This document shows, piece after piece, positions 24,738-30,473 of a DNA stretch of 47,904 nt; within the stretch, counting starts at the first letter, position 1; every line of letters starts with the position of its first letter. The DNA is taken from the NCBI GenBank assembly GCA_902469555.1, contig CABRDB010000040.1, positions 1 to 47,904 on the forward strand, read 5' to 3'. A model generated the notes under the pieces. That model was not told the DNA's origin. It worked only from the letters and a program-made list of their open reading frames with translations, and did no database searches. The stretch is from an uncultured Collinsella sp. Its GTDB lineage: Bacteria > Actinomycetota > Coriobacteriia > Coriobacteriales > Coriobacteriaceae. Position numbers and translations under genes: made by a program.

Positions 24738-24861
24738 GACGAAAACAATTTGCGTCTGGTAATAAGCGTACGAAAGCGCAATTTACGTCTTAATTCCGTA
24801 CGCAAATCAAGACGAAAATCGTTTACGTCTGCTTTAAATCCGTACGAAAACGGTTTTCGTC
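24738..24861. repeat. Cluster of imperfect palindromes with GACGAAA/TTTACGTC arms
   Basis: Four imperfect palindromes occur within 124 bp: GACGAAAACAATTTGCGTC (24738-24756), a copy at 24768-24789 starting GTACGAAAGCG, GACGAAAATCGTTTACGTC (24811-24829) and GTACGAAAACGGTTTTCGTC (24842-24861). They lie just past the 3' end of the leftward ATPase gene. Repeated binding sites or degenerate repeat units are both possible. Confidence 0.65.
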
Positions 24862-24881
24862 TTGCAGGGCAGTTGCCGTTT

Positions 24882-25973
24882 CTACAGTTCAACTTCCAGT
24901 TCGGCTTTGTGCTCGTAGAGGTAGTCGCGCATGTAGGGGATGGCAAATGAGACCTTGCCGTACGAGGGAGCCTCGATAATCGATTCTCTTAACAGGCGGC
25001 TGCGGACGAAACTCACCTGTTGAGGCGTTTTGTTTAGGGCATCGGCAACCATGCTGGTCGAGCTCGTCTGTCCCAAAGATGCCATGCTCAGCAGATAAGC
25101 GATGCACGTGGGCGGAATGCGCCGCAGCGCGGGCTCAATCACCATGGCGCAGAAGCGTTCGCGTGCCGTTGCAATGCCACGCTCGGCTTCTTCTTCTCCA
25201 ATAATCGCTGTATGTGCACGTCTTGCCAACTGCCATGCGTAGTATCCAACGAGTTGGATCATGAAAGGATAGCCTTGCGTTGCCTCGGCAAGTTGGCCGG
25301 CAATACCTGGCTGCAACTCCATGCCAGACGCTTCAATGGTTTCCTCGAGGGAGTACGACACTTCGGTTACTGCCACAGCCTTCAGATCAAAGGGGAGGGC
25401 ACGGCGCAAAAACGTAAGTGTCTTTCCGTTGATGATGCTTTCAATCATCGAAGGCAGCCCAGCAAAAACAAAGGCGATATCAAGGTCTTCGCCGATAACC
25501 TGCTGAATCGCAATGGAGAGCGTTCGGACCTCATCGAGCTCTGCGTCTTGAACCTCGTCGAGAGTGATGAGCAGGCCATTTCCATTCTTGGATATTGTCT
25601 GTCTCATGGCGTCGCGTAGCGATGGGCCGATTCGCTCAATATCTATGCTGCCGATGGATATGCCAGCTACGGTGGGCTCAAATCTGGCGTGTTTGGCCTG
25701 GAATTTGGGCTGCAGCTGTTCGAGAATGCGCTGGCAAAGTCCCTCGGTTGCGACCTCTTTTATGACCGTCCAGCCACGGCTTTGCGCCAAACGTGAGCAC
25801 TCGTCAAGGAGGACCGTCTTGCCCGTTCCACGGACGCCGGCTATGCGCATTAGGCGCCCAGGGGCACCAGGCCCGTTGGTGAGGCCTTCACTGAATTCTT
25901 CAAGTACATCTTCGCGGCCGATAATCGTGGGAGGTGTTTTACCTGCTGTGGGCTTAAAAGGGTTTGTTTGCAT
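24882..25973 (-). CDS. AAA ATPase with C-terminal winged-helix-like region
   Basis: A 363-residue P-loop ATPase (AAA_16/ORC-like type). Walker A is GVRGTGKT near residue 48, Walker B is LLITLDEVQD near 135, and a sensor-like FVFAGLPSM follows. Residues about 290-363 (MVADALNKTPQQVSFVRSRLL) look like a winged helix. Proteins of this kind are common in mobile or defence contexts, often acting with an unknown partner; none is adjacent. The ATG at 25973 sits behind AAAGGTGG; the GTG at 25982 lies within that ribosome site. Four 10-bp repeats lie directly upstream. The specific role is unknown. Confidence 0.75.
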   Translation of the reverse strand: MQTNPFKPTAGKTPPTIIGREDVLEEFSEGLTNGPGAPGRLMRIAGVRGTGKTVLLDECSRLAQSRGWTVIKEVATEGLCQRILEQLQPKFQAKHARFEPTVAGISIGSIDIERIGPSLRDAMRQTISKNGNGLLITLDEVQDAELDEVRTLSIAIQQVIGEDLDIAFVFAGLPSMIESIINGKTLTFLRRALPFDLKAVAVTEVSYSLEETIEASGMELQPGIAGQLAEATQGYPFMIQLVGYYAWQLARRAHTAIIGEEEAERGIATARERFCAMVIEPALRRIPPTCIAYLLSMASLGQTSSTSMVADALNKTPQQVSFVRSRLLRESIIEAPSYGKVSFAIPYMRDYLYEHKAELEVEL

Positions 25974-25990
25974 GTGAGCCACCTTTGCTC

Positions 25991-26030
25991 AAGATATAGC
26001 AAAGTATAGTGAGATATAGCAACGTATAGC
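25991..26030 (-). promoter_or_regulatory. Four 10-bp tandem repeats upstream of the ATPase gene
   Basis: Positions 25991-26030 split exactly into AAGATATAGC, AAAGTATAGT, GAGATATAGC and AACGTATAGC. Each carries TATAG at the same register, one per helical turn. On the coding strand they give CTATA-N4 steps, so they could be overlapping -10-like boxes or operator sites for a regulator such as the ATPase itself. Iterons are also conceivable, but no replication gene is present. Confidence 0.75.
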
Positions 26031-26056
26031 GCTGTTCGCGGGTTCTTACGGTGGTG

Positions 26057-26737
26057 CTATTTTCCGAATGCCGCGCGGATAAAGCGCTGGGCGAACAGCT
26101 TGTTGGCGACGTTGATGACATGGCCCAGGAACAGTGCCGAGATGGCGGTCGTGACGCCAAAGCCGCCCAGGTTGTACATAAGGATCAGCGACAACGCGAG
26201 CGAGGCGGCGACATGTGAGCAGTCAAACACGACTTTTACGTCACCAAAGCGGCGTTTAAGCTTTTCGGCAATGACTTGCACCAAGCCGTCGGGCGCGTTG
26301 GGGACAACGCCCATGTTGACGACGAGACTTACGCCAAATGCGGTGACAGCGAGGGAGAGCAGCATGGTCGCAATCTGTGTGGGGAGTGCCGTGGGATGCA
26401 GTGGGTTGACCGCCATGAAGAGGTCGGTCAAGCCGCCAATCAGCGTTGAGAAGAACAACTCGAGCAGGATGCGCGGCTGGAACTCGCTTCGCAAGATGGC
26501 TAATTGCGCCACGATGTAGGCGACGTAGGTTGCGGTGATCCAAAAGCCGAGCGTCTTGCCAGTGAGCATGGATAGGGTTGTGGCAAAGCACGTGAGCGCG
26601 GCGACGCCCAGGCCGGATGCCGTCTGGAGACTCATACCGAGTGCCAGTACTGCAACGCCCACAAGATACATCAGCATTCTAATGACGGTATGGCACCAGT
26701 CGATGTTCTCGCCATGCATGATAATGAGCGGTCGCAT
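26057..26737 (-). CDS. YczE/YitT-like integral membrane protein in the KDG regulon
   Basis: A 226-residue membrane protein with about five or six hydrophobic segments, including LMYLVGVAVLALGMSLQTAS, LGVAALTCFATTLSML and FGVSLVVNMGVVPNAPDGLV. It resembles YczE/YitT-type proteins of unknown function. The start at 26737 has GAAAGGACGGG upstream. Its long leader carries the same operator and 54-nt hairpin as kdgK, plus the larger element also found before eda. This points to a role linked to KDG or uronate metabolism, for example transport, but no substrate can be read from the sequence. Confidence 0.7.
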   Translation of the reverse strand: MRPLIIMHGENIDWCHTVIRMLMYLVGVAVLALGMSLQTASGLGVAALTCFATTLSMLTGKTLGFWITATYVAYIVAQLAILRSEFQPRILLELFFSTLIGGLTDLFMAVNPLHPTALPTQIATMLLSLAVTAFGVSLVVNMGVVPNAPDGLVQVIAEKLKRRFGDVKVVFDCSHVAASLALSLILMYNLGGFGVTTAISALFLGHVINVANKLFAQRFIRAAFGK

Positions 26738-26770
26738 GTTGCTACCCGTCCTTTCGGTTGTGTGAAAAAG

Positions 26771-26895
26771 CTGACCCGGGCCGGCAAAAGAGGGTTATCG
26801 GAGGCACTGCTGCAAAAGCAGAAAAGCCGGCCCCACGGTCAGTCGTCTAGGAAGTGTCTCGCTGTGCCGGAATGGGACTAAAGGTCCAACGAGAC
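26771..26895 (-). ncRNA. Candidate structured leader RNA, element 2, copy A
   Basis: The minus-strand leader of the membrane-protein gene can fold with an outer pair GACTGACC/GGTCAG, an inner GGGCCGGC/GCCGGCCC stem, a CTGC-TTTT-GCAG hairpin and a 5' hairpin closed by GTCTCG/CGAGAC. Two blocks match the copy before eda: GCAGTGCCTCCGATAACC (complement of 26793-26810) and AGTCCCATTCCGG (complement of 26867-26879). The paired arms differ between copies but remain complementary. This pattern supports a conserved RNA such as a riboswitch; the ligand is unknown. Confidence 0.6.
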
Positions 26896-26918
26896 GGGAA
26901 GAAAGCAAATGGCATTGC

Positions 26919-26972
26919 GTGGGCGATAAGATGCCAAGATGGTAGGGTGTGTCTTAACACCCTATTGCCCAC
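26919..26972 (-). ncRNA. Candidate 54-nt regulatory hairpin, element 1, copy A
   Basis: On the minus strand a 54-nt hairpin opens with GTGGGC/GCCCAC and continues with G-U-rich pairing to a conserved apical part, AAGACACACCCTACCATCTTG. The same length, position after the operator and apical sequence occur before kdgK at 30284-30337, where the stem is different but perfectly paired. It lies in the 5' UTR, about 25 nt after the predicted transcription start. Confidence 0.65.
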
Positions 26973-26978
26973 GCTCAA

Positions 26979-27030
26979 CGAAATCGGTTTCGTTTGAGCC
27001 TAAGTATACGCACGGGATTTTATTTGCGAA
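26979..27030 (-). promoter_or_regulatory. Promoter and KDG-type operator of the membrane-protein gene
   Basis: The palindromic operator CGAAATCGGTTTCG lies at 26979-26992 and the minus-strand -10 box TATACT at 27003-27008; the -35 box is weak. The operator covers the predicted start site. The same operator, distance and -10 hexamer are found before kdgK, so one LacI-type regulator probably controls both. Confidence 0.65.
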
Positions 27031-27046
27031 GAGAAAAACAATAAAA

Positions 27047-27062
27047 AGGTGAACGTTCACCT
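27047..27062. promoter_or_regulatory. Perfect pectin-regulon operator between divergent genes
   Basis: AGGTGAACGTTCACCT is a perfect 16-bp palindrome. It lies upstream of the -35 region of the leftward membrane-protein promoter and about 165 bp before the GntR gene. It links this locus to the transporter, GH105 and kduD genes. Confidence 0.65.
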
Positions 27063-27085
27063 AATCGCAACAACTCGTTGGCTGT

Positions 27086-27152
27086 AGTTGCGGTGGAATA
27101 GTTCCTGTTTTTGCTGCTGAAGGCCTTGAACAGGAACTATTCCACCGCAACT
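27086..27152. repeat. Palindromic repeat, GTTGCGGTG family, copy 2
   Basis: Perfect 24-bp arms (27086-27109 and 27129-27152) begin AGTTGCGGTGGAATAGTTCC. The outer sequence matches the copies at 11081 and 27933. The inner arm is different yet fully complementary, showing that pairing rather than sequence is kept. It lies between the operator at 27047 and the GntR start. Confidence 0.9.
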
Positions 27153-27225
27153 TATGATGGGGCGGGGGATGCGATAGTATTGCATGGTGAAATTCGACAA
27201 ACCGTGAGCTTCATCCGAGGGCTTT

Positions 27226-27918
27226 ATGGAACAGCACCAGCATTATCAGAGCCTGCAAGACCAGGCGTACAACGCATTGCGCTCCAAGATCATCTATGTC
27301 GAGCTCAGGCCCGGCACGCGTCTTTCGGCGATTGGTCTGGAAAAGGAGACGGGAATCGGGCGCACGCCCATTCGCGAATCCTTTGTGCGCTTGCGTGAGC
27401 AGGAGCTGGTGGAAACGCGTCCCAAAAGCGGCACCTACGTCTCTAAGATCAGCATGGAACGCGCCGAAAACGCCTGCTTTTTGCGCGAGAAGCTCGAGAG
27501 AAGCGTGCTAATTAAATGCTGTTCGGCCGCCTCGCCCGAGCAAAAGCAGCGGCTTGAGCAGATTCTTACCGAGTCCGAGTCGCTCGACCATGGCGAAACG
27601 CGCCGTTTCTTTGACCTGGATAACCTGTTCCATGAGACATGTTTTGAGATTGCCGGTCGTCACATGTTGTGGGGTTGGATGAAGAGCATCAACACGCATT
27701 TTGAGCGATATAACTGGTTGCGTATGGTGTCGCAGGATTTGGATTGGGAGCCGATTCGTCGGCAGCATCGCCGGATTCTCGAGGCCATTAAGAGGGGCGA
27801 TACCGACGCGGCGAGCTATCTGGCAGAGACGCACCTGCACCTGATGCCCGAAGAGCAAGGTCCGGTTATCGCCTTGCATCCCGACTATTTTGAGCTGTCC
27901 AAAGACTCGTTCATCTAA
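27226..27918 (+). CDS. GntR-family regulator with FCD domain
   Basis: A 230-residue regulator with an N-terminal winged helix (residues about 10-75, with GIGRTPIRESFVRLREQELVE) and an FCD domain bearing Asp/His in DLDNLFHETCFEI, His in RRQHRRIL and His in ETHLHLM. It differs clearly in sequence from the GntR protein encoded at 15147-15839. It lies near kdgK/eda and downstream of a perfect GTGAACGTTCAC site, so it could be autoregulated through that site and control uronate genes, but this is inference. Palindromic repeats flank the gene on both sides. Confidence 0.85.
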   Translation: MEQHQHYQSLQDQAYNALRSKIIYVELRPGTRLSAIGLEKETGIGRTPIRESFVRLREQELVETRPKSGTYVSKISMERAENACFLREKLERSVLIKCCSAASPEQKQRLEQILTESESLDHGETRRFFDLDNLFHETCFEIAGRHMLWGWMKSINTHFERYNWLRMVSQDLDWEPIRRQHRRILEAIKRGDTDAASYLAETHLHLMPEEQGPVIALHPDYFELSKDSFI

Positions 27919-27932
27919 TCAATCCCCATATA

Positions 27933-27999
27933 AGTTGCGGTGAAATAGGGACTGTTTTGTGACCTAGGTGGCGCAAACAGTCCCTATTTCACCGCAACT
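27933..27999. repeat. Palindromic repeat, GTTGCGGTG family, copy 3
   Basis: Perfect 25-bp arms (27933-27957 and 27975-27999) begin AGTTGCGGTGAAATAGGGAC. Together with copy 2 it brackets the GntR gene. The inner arm again differs from the other copies with both sides changed together. Confidence 0.9.
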
Positions 28000-28039
28000 G
28001 CGTTGGGGTGTGACCGGGGCACAAAGATGCGGTGCCGCT

Positions 28040-28076
28040 TGGAGGAAAAGACCGGAAGCAAAGGTCCATTCCTCCA
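28040..28076. other. Inverted repeat in the GntR-eda intergenic region
   Basis: TGGAGGAA (28040-28047) pairs with TTCCTCCA (28069-28076), with a nested GACC/GGTC. The role is unclear. Together with the larger hairpin at 28154-28254, it occupies a 391-bp stretch that contains no evident protein gene. Confidence 0.5.
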
Positions 28077-28126
28077 GACGGCGCCGCAGCTGTTTTGATG
28101 GCTCGGCTTTTACCGAAGTGGCTCAG

Positions 28127-28254
28127 TTGAGCGCGACTGCCAGCCGATTATACAAAGCGGCTCGGGGGCGTGTCGCTTCCGTCACGTTCTATCAGCATAC
28201 AAGACGGTTTTGGTTCTTGTTCGTGACGGAAACGGCGCGCTTCCGAGCCGCTTT
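28127..28254 (+). ncRNA. Candidate small RNA: promoter plus ~100-nt hairpin
   Basis: A promoter-like pair, TTGAGC (28127-28132) and TATACA (28149-28154) with a 16-bp spacer, runs into a long hairpin. Outer arms AAAGCGGCTCGG (28154-28165) and its complement (28243-28254) enclose TTCCGTCACG (28177-28186) paired with 28222-28231. The GC-rich hairpin at 28258-28292 follows. This could be a plus-strand small RNA or a structured 3' region of the eda transcript. No matching second copy is seen in the window. Confidence 0.4.
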
Positions 28255-28257
28255 AAA

Positions 28258-28292
28258 AGAAAGGGGGCGAGGTCTAGGGCACGCCCCCTTTC
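28258..28292 (-). terminator. Terminator of the kdgK-eda operon
   Basis: GGGGGCG pairs with CGCCCCC; on the minus strand it is followed by TTTCTTTT, directly after the eda stop. The flanking AAA/TTT could let it also end a plus-strand transcript. Confidence 0.8.
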
Positions 28293-28309
28293 ACGATAGA
28301 GAGCTAAAC

Positions 28310-28951
28310 CTAGCCGCGGACCTTCTTGACGACGTCCATGGCCTCGCGGGCGATCTGCTCGACCTTGGAGAAGTCGCCGTCGGCAAACAGGGCCGGCTTG
28401 ACCATCCAGGTGCCACCGCAGGCGATGATGGCGGAGGAGCTCAAGTACTCCTCGACGTTGGCGGTGCTCACGCCGCCGGTAGGCATAAAGCGGTGACCGA
28501 CAAACGGAGCGGCGAGGGCCTTGATGGTGTTCAGGCCGCCATACTGGGACGCGGGGAAGAACTTGGTGACCTTGAGGCCCAGGTTCTCGGCTGCGGTGAC
28601 CTCGGAGGGGGTCACGGTGCCGGGAAGGACGGGCAGCTCGATGTCGATGCAATGCTTCACGACGTCCTCGTTGTAACCCGGGGAGACGATGAACTTGGCA
28701 CCGGCGGCGCGGGCCTGCTCAACCTGCTCGACGGTCAGGACAGTGCCGGCGCCAACGCACATCTCGGGCTCGGCCTCGGCCATAGCGGCGATGCACTCGG
28801 CGGCGCAGGCGGTGCGGAAGGTGACCTCGGCGGACTTCATGCCAGCTGCCATAAGAGCGTGGGCGAGCGGGGCGGCGTCCTCGACCTTGTCGAGCACAAC
28901 GACCGGCACGATGCCCAGGGACTCAAGCGTGGTGTAGAACTGATCGAACAT
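28310..28951 (-). CDS. eda: KDPG/KHG aldolase
   Basis: A 213-residue class I aldolase splitting 2-keto-3-deoxy-6-phosphogluconate into pyruvate and glyceraldehyde-3-phosphate. The Schiff-base lysine is K130 in VTKFFPAS, the catalytic Glu lies in SAEVTFRT, and GAGTVLT, PGTVTPSEV and MPTGGV are the expected phosphate/substrate loops. The ATG at 28951 follows AAAGGAAC. It is the second gene of a leftward unit with kdgK, across a 253-bp spacer that holds a candidate structured RNA. It is the last step for both the pectin and gluconate routes. Confidence 0.95.
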   Translation of the reverse strand: MFDQFYTTLESLGIVPVVVLDKVEDAAPLAHALMAAGMKSAEVTFRTACAAECIAAMAEAEPEMCVGAGTVLTVEQVEQARAAGAKFIVSPGYNEDVVKHCIDIELPVLPGTVTPSEVTAAENLGLKVTKFFPASQYGGLNTIKALAAPFVGHRFMPTGGVSTANVEEYLSSSAIIACGGTWMVKPALFADGDFSKVEQIAREAMDVVKKVRG

Positions 28952-29001
28952 GATGTTCCTTTCGATGTGTGGCGCGCATGGGCGCGTGATTACCAAATGT
29001 G

Positions 29002-29129
29002 CTGGTCAGGAGCCGATTTTGGATTGGTTATCGGAGGCACTGCTTGGGGTTCAAGCAATTCCAAAACCGGCTGCTCGACCAGTCATGTAGGGAATGCCAG
29101 ACAAAACCGGAATGGGACTGGTGGTTTTG
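29002..29129 (-). ncRNA. Candidate structured RNA, element 2, copy B (kdgK-eda spacer)
   Basis: The minus strand between kdgK and eda repeats the two conserved blocks of 26771-26895: GCAGTGCCTCCGATAACC (complement of 29026-29043) and AGTCCCATTCCGG (complement of 29107-29119). Stems here are CAAAACC/GGTTTTG (5' hairpin), CTGGTC/GACCAG (outer), a U/A-rich stem closing on GCCGG, and TGCTTG/CAAGCA. All differ in sequence from copy A but keep pairing. It ends about 50 nt before the eda start. Confidence 0.6.
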
Positions 29130-29150
29130 CCCGACCGGAGGAATCGGGGA

Positions 29151-29190
29151 GCGGGCCGCAGGGGTATGGGATTGGAAAGCTGCGGCCCGC
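29151..29190 (-). other. Strong hairpin just after kdgK
   Basis: Perfect 11-bp arms GCGGGCCGCAG (29151-29161) and CTGCGGCCCGC (29180-29190) lie 15 bp after the kdgK stop in transcript order. No T run follows on the minus strand. It may protect the kdgK message or separate it from the eda leader element. Confidence 0.65.
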
Positions 29191-29204
29191 GGAATGGAGA
29201 CGGA

Positions 29205-30239
29205 CTAGCGCGCGACGCGGGTGCCACCGTCGGCGGCGGATGCCACGGCTGCGATCTCGCCTGCGGTCACCAAGTTGGAATCGCCCTTGATGGTGAGCTT
29301 GAGGATCGAGGCTGCAATCGCATAGTTGACGGCGTCCTGCGGGTCAAAGTCGTTGATGAGGGCATGGACGAGGCCGGCGTTGAAAGCGTCGCCGGCGGCA
29401 ACGCCCTCGAGCACGTGTACGTCGTGAGCAGGGGAGAACCAGTGCTCGCCACTCTCGGCGTCAAAGAGCATGCCCATCCAGATGGAGCGCTCGACGCAGG
29501 AGATGTTGCGGACGACCGAGGCGACCTTCTTGCAGCCGTACTCGGCGCAGATCTGGCGGGCCATCTCGACGTAGGTGTCGCGCTCCTCGATGCCGTGGGC
29601 AAGGGAACCGGAGACGCAGGTCATGCCGAGGCCGGCAGGCGCATCCTCGTCGTTGGCGATGCAGATGTCGACGAGCGGCAGGAGTTCCTTCATGGTGGCC
29701 TGCGATTTCTCGGGCGACCACATCTTGCCGCGATAGTTCACGTCGCACACGGTGGTGATGCCCTTGGCGCGGCAGACGGTGAGGGCATCCTTGCAGGCGG
29801 CAGCCATCTCATCGGAGACGGCGGGGGTCACGCCGGAGAAATAGAAGACATCGATGCCCTTGAGGATCTCGTCCCAGTTAAAGACGTCGCGCTTGGCCAT
29901 GTTGATGGCAGAGTACTTGCGGTCGTAGACGCAACCGTTACCGCGCTGCGAGGCGCCGACCTCAAACACATAGGAGCCAAGACGGTCGCCCTGACGCACG
30001 ACGCGCGTGGTGTCGACGCCGTAGGCCTTCAGCGAACGCAGGGCGCACTCGCCCAGACGGTTGGCCGGGACAACGGAGACGTAAGCGGCCTTGTCGCCCT
30101 GGTAGGCCAGGGAAAGCGCAGTGTTGGCCTCGGCGCCGCCGTAGCGGACGTCAAACTCGGTTGCCTGCTCAATACGCAGGTGGTCTTTGGGTGAGAGTCT
30201 CATCATGATCTCGCCGAAGGTAAGAACCGTTTTACCCAT
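29205..30239 (-). CDS. kdgK: 2-keto-3-deoxygluconate kinase (PfkB family)
   Basis: A 344-residue ribokinase-like sugar kinase phosphorylating KDG to KDPG. The N-terminal GEIMMRLSP, the GGAEANTALSLA substrate motif and the GVAAGDAFNAGL motif with catalytic base D284 match KDG kinases. The ATG at 30239 is preceded by AAAAGGAG. Its leader carries two CGAAATCGGTT-class operators and the 54-nt hairpin. A LacI-type gene is divergent. It joins the KduD output (pectin route) and the dehydratase output (gluconate route) to eda. Confidence 0.95.
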   Translation of the reverse strand: MGKTVLTFGEIMMRLSPKDHLRIEQATEFDVRYGGAEANTALSLAYQGDKAAYVSVVPANRLGECALRSLKAYGVDTTRVVRQGDRLGSYVFEVGASQRGNGCVYDRKYSAINMAKRDVFNWDEILKGIDVFYFSGVTPAVSDEMAAACKDALTVCRAKGITTVCDVNYRGKMWSPEKSQATMKELLPLVDICIANDEDAPAGLGMTCVSGSLAHGIEERDTYVEMARQICAEYGCKKVASVVRNISCVERSIWMGMLFDAESGEHWFSPAHDVHVLEGVAAGDAFNAGLVHALINDFDPQDAVNYAIAASILKLTIKGDSNLVTAGEIAAVASAADGGTRVAR

Positions 30240-30283
30240 GGTCGCGCAGCTCCTTTTACTCGTGCGTACACCTTTGATATGGC

Positions 30284-30337
30284 GTTGGCACGCAGGTGCC
30301 AAGACGGTAGGGTGCGTCTTTGCACCTGCGTGCCAAC
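30284..30337 (-). ncRNA. Candidate 54-nt regulatory hairpin, element 1, copy B
   Basis: A perfect 16-bp stem, GTTGGCACGCAGGTGC with GCACCTGCGTGCCAAC, carries an apical AAGACGCACCCTACCGTCTTG in which AAGAC pairs with GTCTT. Length (54 nt), operator distance and apical sequence match copy A at 26919-26972, while the stem sequence is different. It lies in the kdgK 5' UTR, about 45 nt before the ribosome site. Confidence 0.7.
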
Positions 30338-30343
30338 GCTCGC

Positions 30344-30408
30344 CGAAATCGGTTTACGAAATCGGTTTCGTTTCGAGTTGTAGTATACTCACCTACAGCG
30401 TTTTGCAA
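30344..30408 (-). promoter_or_regulatory. kdgK promoter with tandem LacI-type operators
   Basis: CGAAATCGGTTTA (30344-30356) abuts CGAAATCGGTTTCG (30357-30370). The minus-strand promoter reads TTGCAA (30403-30408), 15-bp spacer, TATACT (30382-30387). The operators cover the predicted start. The region also serves the divergent LacI-type gene, so autoregulation is likely. Confidence 0.7.
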
Positions 30409-30473
30409 CCGAGATTTTTAAAAAAATGCCTAAAATGGCTCAGATCGCCGACAATTGGGAAACGGGGTGCGTT

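Noticed and set aside
25991..26030. CRISPR-like array
   Set aside because: The units are 10 bp with no spacers, and no cas genes are present. It is a short tandem repeat.
26771..29129. Known cobalamin, TPP, FMN, glycine or c-di-GMP riboswitch
   Set aside because: I looked for their core motifs and found none; the short GCCTCCG stretch recalls part of c-di-GMP-I but the rest does not fit.
30426..30473. Longer LacI-type start at ATG 30426
   Set aside because: It would follow an A/T-rich tract with no ribosome site; LacI proteins normally begin within a few residues of the helix-turn-helix, matching 30474 or 30483.
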